Numbered from the stretch's first letter, positions 34,215 through 43,638 are shown. The stretch is DNA of 58,039 bases from Photobacterium alginatilyticum (GCF_009910675.1 NZ_RSEJ01000034.1:1-58039), one strand, 5' to 3'. Program-made: numbers and translations. The notes: generated from the letters alone by a model not told the origin.

Positions 34215-35669
34215 ATGTTTCGATTTGCCAAAGCTCCAACCTATCTCTTAGTCAGCGCCCTGCTGAGCTCGAGCTTTACTGCTCAGGCCGATAACTTTAA
34301 TGCACTGCCGGAAATTGGAACCACGGCAGCCTCTACGCTGACCATCGAGAAAGAAATGGAATACGGTGACGCTTATATGCGGATGCTGCGTGCCAGCATG
34401 CCGGTGATCAGCGACCCGTTGCTATCGGAATACATCCAGGATCTCGGCCATCGCCTGGTCGCCAATGCCAATGACGTGCGCACACCGTTTAACTTTTTCA
34501 TGATCCAGAATCGTGAAATCAACGCCTTTGCTTTCTTTGGCGGTCATGTCGCTATCCATAGCGGTCTGTTCTTACATGCTCAATCTGAAAGTGAACTTGC
34601 CTCGGTCGTCGCCCACGAAATCGCCCATATTACCCAACGCCACCTTGCACGAAGCATGGAAGATCAGGCCAAGAAGTCGCCGGCCACCATGGCCGCGCTC
34701 ATAGGCTCCCTGATGCTGGCTATTGCCTCGCCCGAAGCCGGGATCGCCGCCATACATGCCACGACGGCGGCATCAGCCCAGGGGCAGATCAACTATACCC
34801 GCAGCAACGAAAAAGAAGCCGACCGTATCGGTATTGCTACTCTGGCAAAATCCGGCTTCAACGTTCAGGCCATGCCCCGTTTCTTTGGCCGCCTGGCCGA
34901 TCAATACCGCTATGCCAGTACGCCTCCTGCGATGCTGCTGACTCACCCATTGCCTGAATCTCGTATCTCGGACTCCCGTAGCCGGGCCAACCAGTTCCCG
35001 GCCAAGCGAGTCAGTACCTCCGAACGCTACCAGCATGCGCGGGCACGAATTGTCGCTCGCTATGCGGGGATCGATAGCGAAGCGGCTCTGGACTGGTTCA
35101 ACCGTCAGCTGATAAAAGCCAATGCGCAGCAGAAGAACGCCCTCAATTACGGCAAGGCGCTGGTATATATCGATTCTGGCAAATACCAGCAGGCCCATGA
35201 GCTGCTGGATCCTCTGCTGGCAGCCGAGCCGAGCAACCGCTTCTATATCGATTCGGCGACCGATCTTGATCTCTACGAGAAAAAATACGACCAGGCCATT
35301 ACGCGCCTCGAAAAAGCGCTGAAAGGTAATCCCAACAATAAGGTACTTCGCCTCAATCTCGCCCATGCCCTTCAGAAGGCTGGCCGCAGTACCGAGAGCA
35401 TTTCAATCCTGACACGATACACCTACGACAATACCGATGACACCAACGGCTGGCACATGCTGGCGCAGGCCTATGCCGACAACGGTCGCCGTGATGCCGA
35501 GCTGGCGTCCCGTGCCGAGCTAATGGCACTGCGCGGTCAATGGGACAAGGCGATTCAGCATTATATTCAGGCCAGTCAGCTGGTCGAGGTTGACTCGCTG
35601 GATCAGGCGCGTTACGACGCACGGATTGATCAGCTGCGCCTTGCCCGCGCTCGCGTCGCAAATCTCTGA
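34215..35669 (+). CDS. bepA: Periplasmic M48 metallopeptidase/chaperone BepA
   Basis: Zn metalloprotease that assists LptD assembly and degrades misfolded outer-membrane proteins. Signal peptide of about 25 residues (FRFAKAPTYLLVSALLSS, cleavage near AQA-DN), HEIAH at residues 134-138 with a third ligand in NEKEADRIG, and a C-terminal TPR region (about 305-450). ATG 34215 is chosen because it places the signal peptide at the N-terminus; the open frame begins at 34146. LptE, its assembly partner's plug, is encoded upstream in this window. Confidence 0.93.
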   Translation: MFRFAKAPTYLLVSALLSSSFTAQADNFNALPEIGTTAASTLTIEKEMEYGDAYMRMLRASMPVISDPLLSEYIQDLGHRLVANANDVRTPFNFFMIQNREINAFAFFGGHVAIHSGLFLHAQSESELASVVAHEIAHITQRHLARSMEDQAKKSPATMAALIGSLMLAIASPEAGIAAIHATTAASAQGQINYTRSNEKEADRIGIATLAKSGFNVQAMPRFFGRLADQYRYASTPPAMLLTHPLPESRISDSRSRANQFPAKRVSTSERYQHARARIVARYAGIDSEAALDWFNRQLIKANAQQKNALNYGKALVYIDSGKYQQAHELLDPLLAAEPSNRFYIDSATDLDLYEKKYDQAITRLEKALKGNPNNKVLRLNLAHALQKAGRSTESISILTRYTYDNTDDTNGWHMLAQAYADNGRRDAELASRAELMALRGQWDKAIQHYIQASQLVEVDSLDQARYDARIDQLRLARARVANL

Positions 35670-35803
35670 TCCTGTTAGTCTCTTTGCTTTTCTTCCGGGT
35701 TGCAGTTCCTCTACAATAGGACTGCAACATAAATTCTCCATTCTGCTAACCTGACAGCTCACTCAGGCGACAGCAAATGGCAAAATATCAATTGGGAGAA
35801 ACC

Positions 35804-36154
35804 ATGTCAGTTACTATCTATCACAACCCTCGCTGCTCGAAAAGCCGCCAGACTCTGGCACTGCTTGAAGAAAACGGGATCACTCCGGACGTGGTCAAAT
35901 ACCTTGAGCAGACTCCGAGTGTCGACCAGCTTAAAGTCCTGCTAAGCCAGCTGGGCTATAGCTCGGCGCGCGACATGATGCGTACCAAGGAAGCCATCTA
36001 CAAAGAGCTGGCCCTCGGCGAAGAGAGTGTTACCGAACAACAACTGTTTGAAGCGATGGCCGAGAATCCGAAGCTTATCGAGCGTCCGATTGTCGTCAAA
36101 GGCGACAAGGCAGCAATGGGCCGCCCGCCAGAGCAAGTGCTGAGCATTCTGTAA
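35804..36154 (+). CDS. ArsC-family reductase (YfgD type)
   Basis: A 116-aa glutaredoxin-fold protein with catalytic Cys11 in YHNPRCSKSRQT and the conserved RTKEAIYKEL and RPIVVKGDKAAMGRPPE segments. ATG 35804 with GGGAGAAACC upstream is preferred over 35777. The position next to bepA matches E. coli yfgD, whose role in arsenate resistance is doubtful. It overlaps wrbA by TAATG. Confidence 0.9.
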   Translation: MSVTIYHNPRCSKSRQTLALLEENGITPDVVKYLEQTPSVDQLKVLLSQLGYSSARDMMRTKEAIYKELALGEESVTEQQLFEAMAENPKLIERPIVVKGDKAAMGRPPEQVLSIL

Positions 36155-36735
36155 TGCATAAAATCCTGGTGCTCTACTACAGCCGCCACGGAGGCACCCA
36201 GCAGCTGGCACGGCATATTGGCCGCGGGATCGAGCAGGTTGACAGTTGCGAGGCCATCTTGAGAACGGTGACAGATATTGATAGCCAGGGAGCACTCGTC
36301 GGCGCCCCGGCAAAGGGCGATCCTGTTGTCACCCTGGATGACCTCAAGGCCTGCTCGGGACTGGCTATGGGCAGCCCTGTTCGGTTTGGCAATATGGCCG
36401 CGCCGCTAAAACACTTTATCGACAGTACCAGCAGCCACTGGCTTTCCGGAACCCTGATAGGTAAACCGGGCTGTGTCTTTACCTCATCCTCATCCATGCA
36501 CGGAGGCCAGGAGACCACGCTGCAGTCAATGATGCTGCCGCTGCTGCATCACGGTATGTTGATTGTCGGCCTCCCGTACTCTGAACCACAACTGCATACG
36601 ACCCGCTCGGGAGGGACGCCTTACGGGGCCTCGCACCTTAGCCATGGCCGGCAGAAGGTTCTGGACAACGACGAGTCGGCCCTAGCCCAGGCACTGGGCA
36701 AGCGCCTTGCCGAGGCGGCAATCAAGCTTGCATGA
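36154..36735 (+). CDS. wrbA: NAD(P)H:quinone oxidoreductase WrbA family
   Basis: Flavodoxin-fold FMN protein. LYYSRHGGTQQLARHI at residues 7-22 is the FMN phosphate loop, GSPVRFGNM near 72-80 and GGTPYGASHLS near 155-165 are WrbA hallmarks. At 193 aa it matches the family. Its ATG overlaps the arsC-like stop, so reductase and flavoprotein are produced together; a functional link between the two is inference. Confidence 0.9.
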   Translation: MHKILVLYYSRHGGTQQLARHIGRGIEQVDSCEAILRTVTDIDSQGALVGAPAKGDPVVTLDDLKACSGLAMGSPVRFGNMAAPLKHFIDSTSSHWLSGTLIGKPGCVFTSSSSMHGGQETTLQSMMLPLLHHGMLIVGLPYSEPQLHTTRSGGTPYGASHLSHGRQKVLDNDESALAQALGKRLAEAAIKLA

Positions 36736-36754
36736 CTAAGTGAAGGACAGCCGT

Positions 36755-37183
36755 ATGACAGCAATGAGCAAATCGACTCAGAATTTGCGCTATTCCGCCT
36801 TAATCGCCAACCTCTCTCTCATTTTGTGGGTGGGTGTATGGCAAAGCACTCTTTCCCCCCATCCGCACCTGAACAGCTTTGTTCTGGCCGGCATGTGGGT
36901 ATTGCCCATGCTGTTCCCGCTAAAGGGGATCCTTGAGGGCAGGCCCTATACCCATGCATGGGCAAATTTCATTCTGATGCTCTACTTCCTTCATGCCCTG
37001 ACCATTCTTTGGATCGACGGCGGTGAGCGCCTGCTGGCACTTGTCGAGCTGGGGATCACCTCCTGGGCATTCGTTTCCAATATTCTTTTTGCCCGTCATA
37101 GAGGCAGAGAACTGGGTATCAAGCTGAAGAAGCTGTCGCAGGTTGAAAGGGAAGAAAGAGAGAACCACGGCGATAAGAAATAG
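36755..37183 (+). CDS. DUF2069 inner-membrane protein
   Basis: A 142-aa protein with four predicted membrane helices (near residues 15-33, 40-58, 70-86 and 92-113) and a basic cytosolic tail (KKLSQVEREERE). ATG 36755 is supported by AAGGA 7 nt upstream and is preferred over GTG 36740. DUF2069 proteins are common in gammaproteobacteria and have no assigned function. It ends the arsC-wrbA unit. Confidence 0.87.
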   Translation: MTAMSKSTQNLRYSALIANLSLILWVGVWQSTLSPHPHLNSFVLAGMWVLPMLFPLKGILEGRPYTHAWANFILMLYFLHALTILWIDGGERLLALVELGITSWAFVSNILFARHRGRELGIKLKKLSQVEREERENHGDKK

Positions 37184-37211
37184 CCTCTCGGGGAACGAAC
37201 CCTACACAAAC

Positions 37212-37241
37212 AAAAATGCGGTGGAACCCCACCGCATTTCA
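37212..37241. terminator. Bidirectional terminator between DUF2069 and DUF2066 genes
   Basis: AAATGCGGTGG and CCACCGCATTT form an 11-bp perfect stem with loop AACC, flanked by A and T on both sides. Confidence 0.88.
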
Positions 37242-37277
37242 TCAACTAGCTACATCAAGAGATACGCCTAACGCATC

Positions 37278-38513
37278 TTAAGGCTGCCAGTAATATTGGT
37301 TAACCTGGCTAAGTGTTGGCATCATGGTTGCCGTTACATCGACAGCCTGTGGATCCTGGGGCACATCAGCTGTTGGCTCGGCGCTAAGCGGCACTTCTTC
37401 AGCAATACTCTCCCCAACAACGTCTTCTCCAACAACAGCGTCTTGCGGCTCAGTCGTCTCAACCAATCCGGTCTCAGACTCGGCAGCAACCGTATAGCCG
37501 TTATCGGCAGGCTGCGAAGTCAAACGGCGATCCTGGCTTAGCTCGCGTTGAAATGCCATTTCAGAACTCAGCAGGTTCACCCCAAAGATCACAGTATCCC
37601 CTTTAAGCTTGCTGGCATTGACCGACGCCACCGAGGTCATATTGGTCAGCATACGCTCCAGGGCAAAGAAATCTTCTGTCGACTGAATGTTGGCAACCTG
37701 AATCGCATACTCGCCGTCGCTGGCACCGCCTAGCTGCACGGCATATTTGCCTGCCAGCTGATCGGCAACCTGATTCATCATCTCTGTCAGCGCGTCGGCT
37801 GATGTGCCTGCCGCCCGACCTTCTGCCGGTGCAACTTGCGATGACACCAGATACTCTGGCTTGTCGGCAAACAGCTGCCAGCCCAGTTGGACATTATTAT
37901 CTGCCTGCTGGCGCACTCGGACAACCAATACAGCATCAGGCTGATAGCGGGCACTTGCTCCGGCAATCGGCTGAACAAAGCCGCCCCAGATATCCGGGAT
38001 ATTGATTGCCGTTACGTCTTCAAAATCTCCGATCGGCATCATCACCGGGACGCCTCGGTTATCCGCAGCTTTCTTCAGTTGCGGCTCGAAACTGTTTCCG
38101 GACTGATCCCAGATAATGTCACGGCTACGGTTCGCATCATTCACCATCCAGACCAGTACACTCGGACGCTGCTCGCTCCATAGCGTGGCATTGGCCTGAG
38201 TCAGCAGGTTGCGGATCCGGGATTGGTCGAAGGTCAGCTCCAGCGTCTGCTGTCCATCCTGGCTACCGTAGCCAAACTGGCTCACATACGGGCTGCTGTT
38301 CGACAGCGCCTTGCGAATAATTTCATTCTGAGTAATTGTGCTCTGGCCTGACACTTTAATCAGAACCTGCTCCAGCGCTTCCTCTCGGGCTTTTTGTTCA
38401 GACTGTTTATCCGTGTCAGGCAAAGCAACCTCGGCCTGATATAAATTGGTTACAGTTGCCGCTTTAAGCGGCAGGGCCATTAAAGCAAACAGGAGTAGAG
38501 CAAAACGCAACAT
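37278..38513 (-). CDS. DUF2066 domain protein, secreted
   Basis: About 411 aa with an N-terminal signal peptide (LRFALLLFALMALPLKA, cleavage near KAA-TV). The DUF2066 domain (about residues 20-260) includes TVTNLYQAEVALPD and ALEQVLIKVSGQ. The C-terminal 90 residues are Glu/Pro/Thr-rich and probably disordered, ending in NQYYWQP. ATG 38513 is preferred over 38531 because GAG lies about 7 nt upstream and the signal peptide starts there. The family is of unknown function. In E. coli the neighbouring position holds hda. Confidence 0.85.
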   Translation of the reverse strand: MLRFALLLFALMALPLKAATVTNLYQAEVALPDTDKQSEQKAREEALEQVLIKVSGQSTITQNEIIRKALSNSSPYVSQFGYGSQDGQQTLELTFDQSRIRNLLTQANATLWSEQRPSVLVWMVNDANRSRDIIWDQSGNSFEPQLKKAADNRGVPVMMPIGDFEDVTAINIPDIWGGFVQPIAGASARYQPDAVLVVRVRQQADNNVQLGWQLFADKPEYLVSSQVAPAEGRAAGTSADALTEMMNQVADQLAGKYAVQLGGASDGEYAIQVANIQSTEDFFALERMLTNMTSVASVNASKLKGDTVIFGVNLLSSEMAFQRELSQDRRLTSQPADNGYTVAAESETGLVETTEPQDAVVGEDVVGESIAEEVPLSAEPTADVPQDPQAVDVTATMMPTLSQVNQYYWQP

Positions 38514-38866
38514 AGAAAACTCATTAATCACTTAGTTATTCCCCGATCATAAAATGAACGAGCCAGTATCGGCAACTGCAACTGCCACAAAATCCCAGAC
38601 TATCTGATATTTATTGGATTGACTATCGCTTCCGCTTGCCCTGTACCGTTCTAGCGACTTATTTAGGCGATACCTCAGTACCAAGGCGCGATATAAATAC
38701 GCTTTTAGTCATCATTAAATGTAATCATTACAAAAAAACCAACTCAAGATCACAAAAACCACAAGACTTTATTGCAAATGATAATTTCAACAAAAAGCAG
38801 ATAGGCAAACGATTACACCCGTGCTAGCATTGCGCGATTTTTTTTCAGACAGGGTGGAAAAGTATA
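38514..38866 (+). promoter_or_regulatory. 353-bp uraA upstream region
   Basis: No convincing gene is present (a 63-codon frame has no features). The A/T-rich stretch holds the PurR-like site at 38803 and presumably divergent promoters for uraA and the DUF2066 gene. Confidence 0.5.
38803..38818. promoter_or_regulatory. PurR-like operator of uraA
   Basis: AGGCAAACGATTACAC matches ANGCAAACGNTTNCNT at 11 of 12 defined positions, 48 bases before the uraA start. upp-uraA are PurR targets in E. coli. Confidence 0.65.
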
Positions 38867-40117
38867 ATGATGCAGGTACTACAAGGTGCACAGATGCTAT
38901 TCGTTGCATTTGGTGCGTTGGTTCTGGTTCCGTTGCTTACGGGGTTAGATCCTAGTGTTGCGCTCTTCGGCGCAGGTATTGGTACCCTCCTCTTTCAAGT
39001 CATCACCAAACGTTCCGTTCCTATCTTTCTTGCTTCCTCTTTTGCTTTTATTGCTCCTATTATGTACGGCGTCCAGACCTGGGGTGTTCCCGGTACGATG
39101 GGCGGCCTGATGATGGCTGGGGTTATCTATGTCTGCATGGGTGCGGTCATCAAAGTCCGCGGGGTAGGTATTATTCATAAACTCCTTCCGCCTGTTGTTG
39201 TCGGGCCTGTGATTATGGTTATCGGCCTGGGTCTGGCACCTGTGGCTGTCAACATGGCTTTGGGCAAAACCGGAGACGGTGCCGTTCAGCTCATTGACGG
39301 TAATGCAGCACTGTGGATTTCAAGTATCTCTCTGCTGGTAACCATCGCACTAAGCGTATTTGCCAAAGGATTCCTGAAGCTGATCCCTATCATGGGAGGG
39401 ATTGTCGCCGGTTACTGCGTGAGCCTTGGATTTGGTGTGGTCGATTTTACCCCGGTTGCCCAGGCAAGCTGGCTGGCTCTGCCAAACTTCACTTTCCCGG
39501 AGTTCAATATCAACGCCATTCTCTTTATGATCCCGGTCGCCATCGCCCCGGCGGTAGAGCACGTCGGTGATATGCTGGCTATCTCCAACGTAACCGGCAA
39601 GGACTACCTGAAAAAGCCCGGCCTGCACCGCACTATGGCTGGTGACGGGGTTGCAACCATTGCTGCGTCTATGTTTGGCGCGCCACCGAATACCACCTAC
39701 TCAGAAGTGACCGGTGCGGTGATGCTGACCAAGGCATTTAACCCTGTGATTATGACCTGGGCTGCGGTAACTGCACTGGTACTGGCATTCGTTGGCAAGC
39801 TGGGTTCTGCACTGCAGACAATCCCGGTTCCTGTCATGGGCGGTATCATGATCCTGCTGTTCGGTTCCATTGCCACAGTCGGCCTGAACACACTGATCAA
39901 AAACAATGTTGACCTGCACAAAGCCCGCAACCTGGTGATCGTCGCTGTCACGCTGGTCTTCGGCATTGGTGGTATGGCATTTGGCATCGGCGAGTTCAGC
40001 CTGCAGGGAGTCAGCCTGTGCGGCATCGTAGCTATCTTGCTGAACCTAGTCCTGCCAGACGACTTGGGGGAAAACCATGTGGTCGACAATGCTCAGATAG
40101 AAGACACAGCCAACTAA
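38867..40117 (+). CDS. uraA: Uracil permease UraA (NCS2 family)
   Basis: Proton-coupled uracil importer with 14 predicted membrane segments in 416 aa. The substrate-site region with PVAIAPAVEHVGDMLAISN and FGAPPNTTYSEVTGAV, typical of NCS2 uracil carriers, is intact. Uracil brought in is converted to UMP by upp, encoded convergently next door. Two adjacent ATG codons open the frame; either may serve. Confidence 0.95.
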   Translation: MMQVLQGAQMLFVAFGALVLVPLLTGLDPSVALFGAGIGTLLFQVITKRSVPIFLASSFAFIAPIMYGVQTWGVPGTMGGLMMAGVIYVCMGAVIKVRGVGIIHKLLPPVVVGPVIMVIGLGLAPVAVNMALGKTGDGAVQLIDGNAALWISSISLLVTIALSVFAKGFLKLIPIMGGIVAGYCVSLGFGVVDFTPVAQASWLALPNFTFPEFNINAILFMIPVAIAPAVEHVGDMLAISNVTGKDYLKKPGLHRTMAGDGVATIAASMFGAPPNTTYSEVTGAVMLTKAFNPVIMTWAAVTALVLAFVGKLGSALQTIPVPVMGGIMILLFGSIATVGLNTLIKNNVDLHKARNLVIVAVTLVFGIGGMAFGIGEFSLQGVSLCGIVAILLNLVLPDDLGENHVVDNAQIEDTAN

Positions 40118-40145
40118 CTTGCGCTGCTGACAATATCCAATCATG

Positions 40146-40183
40146 AAAAAGCGCCGATGGTTATCAACCATCGGCGCTTTTTT
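40146..40183 (+). terminator. Terminator of uraA
   Basis: AAAAAGCGCCGATGGTT and AACCATCGGCGCTTTTTT form a long perfect stem with a 3-nt loop. Confidence 0.92.
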
Positions 40184-40212
40184 ACAGCAGTTGCTTACTG
40201 CCCGGCAGGTAC

Positions 40213-40239
40213 AAAAAAACCGGACATCTGTCCGGTTTT
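40213..40239 (-). terminator. Terminator of upp
   Basis: ACCGGACA/TGTCCGGT stem whose A tract on the plus strand (40213-40219) becomes a T tract on the minus strand, 19 bases after the upp stop. Confidence 0.88.
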
Positions 40240-40257
40240 CAGCGTTAGGGCATAAAA

Positions 40258-40884
40258 TTATTTGGTGCCGAAGATTTTGTCACCCGCATCGCCCAGACCA
40301 GGAACGATGTAGCCCTTATCATTCAGCTTCTCATCGATTGCAGCGGTGAACAGCTCAACGTCTGGGTGAGCTTTTTCCAGTGCTTCAATACCTTCAGGAG
40401 CAGCTACCAGAACCAGTACTTTGAACTGCTTACAGCCCTGCTCTTTCAGCAGATCCAGTGTGGCAATCATTGAGCCACCAGTAGCCAGCATAGGATCGAC
40501 AACCAGTGCAATACGCTCATCAATGTTTGATGCCAGCTTGTTGAAGTAAGGAACCGGCTCAAGGGTTTCTTCATCACGGTAAATACCGACCACGCTGATA
40601 CGTGCGCTAGGTACATGCTCAAGAACACCGTCCATCATACCCAGGCCAGCACGCAGAATTGGCACAACAGTTACCTTTTTACCTTTAATTTGGTCAATTT
40701 CAACTGGACCATTCCAGCCTTCAATGGTAACTTTTTCTGTTTCGAAGTCTGAAGTCGCTTCATACGTCAGCAAGCTGCCTACTTCCGTTGCTAGCTCACG
40801 AAAACGCTTAGTGCTGATGTCGCCTTCGCGCATAAGACCGATCTTATGTTTTACCAGTGGGTGTTTAACCTCAACGACTTTCAT
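40258..40884 (-). CDS. upp: Uracil phosphoribosyltransferase
   Basis: Converts uracil and PRPP to UMP. The PRPP-binding motif VVDPMLATGGSM (about residues 127-138) and the C-terminal uracil-binding GYIVPGLGDAGD are present; 208 aa as in E. coli. It is convergent with uraA and divergent from purM, with PurR-like sites in the shared upstream region. Confidence 0.97.
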   Translation of the reverse strand: MKVVEVKHPLVKHKIGLMREGDISTKRFRELATEVGSLLTYEATSDFETEKVTIEGWNGPVEIDQIKGKKVTVVPILRAGLGMMDGVLEHVPSARISVVGIYRDEETLEPVPYFNKLASNIDERIALVVDPMLATGGSMIATLDLLKEQGCKQFKVLVLVAAPEGIEALEKAHPDVELFTAAIDEKLNDKGYIVPGLGDAGDKIFGTK

Positions 40885-40962
40885 TTCTGACTCCTAAGCA
40901 AACAAAATTTAAAAAAATCGCATTATTATACACTAGACCATGAGTGCTCTGATAGGGGTTGA

Positions 40963-41017
40963 TGTTTCGTTTGCTTAGGAAATAGCCACTGAGATTTATT
41001 GACGCAAACGTTTCCCT
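40963..41017. promoter_or_regulatory. PurR operators between upp and purM
   Basis: ACGCAAACGTTTCCCT (41002-41017) matches the PurR consensus ANGCAAACGNTTNCNT at all 12 defined positions. On the minus strand at 40963-40978 AAGCAAACGAAACATC has a perfect left half and a poor right half. Both lie between the divergent upp and purM starts. Confidence 0.75.
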
Positions 41018-41080
41018 TTCCGCCCTGACTGCTGTTATCATACCCCCGCTTTTTTACTTTAATGCGGTGAGGGATCTCTT

Positions 41081-42121
41081 GTGAGCGGCAATAACTCTTC
41101 TCTTAGTTACAAAGATGCAGGTGTTGATATCGATGCGGGAAATGCATTGGTTGATCGTATTAAAGGGGTGGTAAAACGCACCCACCGTCCCGAGGTCATG
41201 GGCGGTATTGGTGGCTTCGGCGCGCTCTGCTCGCTACCGACCAAGTATAAAGAGCCGGTATTGGTTTCAGGAACCGACGGTGTGGGCACCAAGCTTCGCT
41301 TGGCGATGGATCTGAACAAGCATGACACAATCGGTATCGATTTGGTGGCCATGTGCGTCAACGATCTGATTGTGCAAGGGGGAGAGCCGCTGTTCTTCCT
41401 GGACTATTATGCGACTGGCAAGCTTGAGGTCGATACCGCAGCAGCCGTTGTCGCGGGGATCGGCGAAGGTTGTATCCAGTCTGGCTGTGCCCTAATTGGT
41501 GGTGAAACCGCGGAAATGCCGGGGATGTACCACGGCGAAGACTATGATGTCGCGGGCTTCTGTGTCGGTGTCGTCGAAAAGGCCGATATCATTGACGGCA
41601 GCAAAGTCAAAGCCGGCGATGCACTTATCGCTGTGGGCTCAAGCGGTCCGCACTCTAACGGCTTCTCCCTGATCCGCAAGATCATTGAAGTCTCTCAAGC
41701 CGACCTAAGCAAAGAGCTTAATGGCAAACCACTGGCCGATCACTTGCTTGAGCCAACAAAGATCTACGTTAAATCCACGCTGAAGATGATGGAAAGCTGT
41801 GATGTTCACGCTATTTCTCATATCACAGGTGGTGGTTTCTGGGAAAATATCCCTCGCGTATTGCCAGCAGGCACGAAAGCCGTTGTTGACGGCAAGAGCT
41901 GGGAATGGCCAGCCATCTTCAACTGGCTGCAAGAAGCAGGCAACGTTGAAACCTACGAAATGTACCGTACCTTCAACTGTGGCGTCGGCCTGGTTATTGC
42001 CCTGCCACAGGCACAGGCCGAGCAGGCTATCGACATCCTGAAAGCCGAAGGCGAAAACGCCTGGCTTCTGGGTGAAATTGCTGATGCCGAAGCCGGTGAA
42101 GAGCAGGTGGAGATTAAATAA
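41081..42121 (+). CDS. purM: Phosphoribosylformylglycinamidine cyclo-ligase (AIR synthetase)
   Basis: Fifth step of de novo purine synthesis. The ATP-binding segments GTDGVGTKLRLA and CVNDLIVQGGEPLFFLDYY, and GGETAEMPG, are conserved. The start is GTG with GAGGG upstream. At 346 aa it is standard. It is followed by purN after 4 bases. Confidence 0.97.
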   Translation: MSGNNSSLSYKDAGVDIDAGNALVDRIKGVVKRTHRPEVMGGIGGFGALCSLPTKYKEPVLVSGTDGVGTKLRLAMDLNKHDTIGIDLVAMCVNDLIVQGGEPLFFLDYYATGKLEVDTAAAVVAGIGEGCIQSGCALIGGETAEMPGMYHGEDYDVAGFCVGVVEKADIIDGSKVKAGDALIAVGSSGPHSNGFSLIRKIIEVSQADLSKELNGKPLADHLLEPTKIYVKSTLKMMESCDVHAISHITGGGFWENIPRVLPAGTKAVVDGKSWEWPAIFNWLQEAGNVETYEMYRTFNCGVGLVIALPQAQAEQAIDILKAEGENAWLLGEIADAEAGEEQVEIK

Positions 42122-42125
42122 GACG

Positions 42126-42770
42126 ATGAAAAGCATCGTAGTTCTGATTTCCGGGAGCGGCTCGAATCTTCAGGCGATGATTGATGCCTGTGACAGCGGC
42201 ATCATTCAAAATGCACGCATTGCCGCAGTGGTATCAAACAAGGCTGATGCCTATGGCCTGGAACGGGCCCGTCAGGCGGGTATTGATATCGTACACCTCG
42301 CTGCCAGTGACTACAGTGACCGTGAAACGTATGACCGGGTTCTGGCAGAGCGCATTGATGCTTTCCAGCCAGATTTGGTCATACTGGCCGGGTTCATGCG
42401 TATTTTGAGCCATGAGTTTGTCCGTCACTACCAGGGCCGGATGCTCAATGTACACCCTTCGCTGCTACCGAAGTACACCGGCTTGCATACCCATCAGCGG
42501 GCCATTGATGCAGGTGACAAGGAGCACGGCACCAGTGTGCATTTTGTTACCGAAGAGTTAGACGGTGGCCCGGTGATCCTTCAGGCCAAAGTGCCTATCT
42601 TTGACACTGATACTGCTGAAGAGGTCATGGCTCGGGTCCAGGAGCAGGAGCACCGTATATATCCGCTGGTAGCCAACTGGTTCTTGCAAGGCAGGGTCTG
42701 TATGGCTGAAGGCAAAGCAGTTTTTGACGGACTCCCTCTGCCGCCACATGGCTATGCCGCAGAAGAGTAG
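42126..42770 (+). CDS. purN: Phosphoribosylglycinamide formyltransferase PurN
   Basis: Transfers formyl from 10-formyl-THF to GAR. GSGSNLQAMID at residues 9-19, the catalytic Asn-His-Asp set in MLNVHPSLLPKYTGLHTHQ and ELDGGPVI are present. ATG 42126 is used; the open frame extends into purM. At 214 aa it is the usual length. Confidence 0.97.
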   Translation: MKSIVVLISGSGSNLQAMIDACDSGIIQNARIAAVVSNKADAYGLERARQAGIDIVHLAASDYSDRETYDRVLAERIDAFQPDLVILAGFMRILSHEFVRHYQGRMLNVHPSLLPKYTGLHTHQRAIDAGDKEHGTSVHFVTEELDGGPVILQAKVPIFDTDTAEEVMARVQEQEHRIYPLVANWFLQGRVCMAEGKAVFDGLPLPPHGYAAEE

Positions 42771-42796
42771 TCGATACAGCATAAAACCATAGCGAT

Positions 42797-42828
42797 AAAA
42801 AACGCGACCTTGTGGTCGCGTTTTTTAT
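42797..42828. terminator. Bidirectional terminator between purN and the yafJ-like gene
   Basis: AAAAAACGCGACC and GGTCGCGTTTTTT form a 13-bp perfect stem with loop TTGT. Confidence 0.92.
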
Positions 42829-42858
42829 TTAGCAAACAGATGACTAAAACAACAATGT

Positions 42859-43638
42859 CTACAACGTTCGGTTATGGATCAACTCACCGTAGTGGAATAC
42901 GCTAAATTCACCCGGTTGCATTTTGTGCCAGCTCTCGTCATTGGTCAGCGGTTGAGTGGCAATCACCGTAACCACATCGTTTGGCGTAGTTTCCATCTGA
43001 AAGTCGATAGTGACATCTTCGTCAATCAAAGATGCCTGGCCAAACGGTGCCCTGCGCGTGATCCAATGCAGATTATTGGTGCAGTATGTCAGTACGCACT
43101 CGCCATTGCTAAGCAGCATATTATAGACACCCAGCTCCCTGAGGCGATCACAACACACTGCGACATAGTCGTAAACTGCAACCATATCTTCCGGAAGATC
43201 AGGAAACTTGGCCTCCAGCTGGTTGAGCAGCCAGCAGAAGGCTATCTCACTGTCGGTATCGCCAACAGGCCTGAAGCGTCCGGTATCTAGCTTTTCATAG
43301 CCTGTTAGCTGGCCATTGTGAGCAAATGTCCAATAGCGCCCCCATAGCTCCCGGGTAAACGGGTGAGTATTTTCGAGGCTGACACCACCACGGTTGGCCT
43401 GACGGATATGGCTAACAACGGCACAGCTTTTTATCGGATACTCCTGCACCAGTTCAGCAATTCGCGACCGGCAGCTCGGGTTGGGATCTTTAAAGGTACG
43501 AAATCCCCGCCCTTCATAGAAGGTGATCCCCCAGCCGTCCCTGTGAGGGCCGGTCTTTCCGCCTCGCTGCATCAGGCCGGTAAAGCTAAAACAAATATCG
43601 GTTGGCACATTGGCACTCATGCCAAGCAATTCACACAT
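42859..43638 (-). CDS. yafJ: Class II glutamine amidotransferase, YafJ type
   Basis: Ntn-hydrolase with the catalytic N-terminal Cys2 (MCELLGMSAN) exposed after Met removal. SHIRQANRGGVSLENTHPF and FAHNGQL are the glutaminase motifs. At 259 aa it lacks a synthetase domain, so the acceptor reaction is unknown. It is beside gmhA as in E. coli (yafJ-gmhA-fadE). Confidence 0.92.
   Translation of the reverse strand: MCELLGMSANVPTDICFSFTGLMQRGGKTGPHRDGWGITFYEGRGFRTFKDPNPSCRSRIAELVQEYPIKSCAVVSHIRQANRGGVSLENTHPFTRELWGRYWTFAHNGQLTGYEKLDTGRFRPVGDTDSEIAFCWLLNQLEAKFPDLPEDMVAVYDYVAVCCDRLRELGVYNMLLSNGECVLTYCTNNLHWITRRAPFGQASLIDEDVTIDFQMETTPNDVVTVIATQPLTNDESWHKMQPGEFSVFHYGELIHNRTL

Noticed and set aside
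38636..38827. 63-codon frame upstream of uraA
   Set aside because: A/T-rich sequence without ribosome-binding site or family features, overlapping the PurR-like site.
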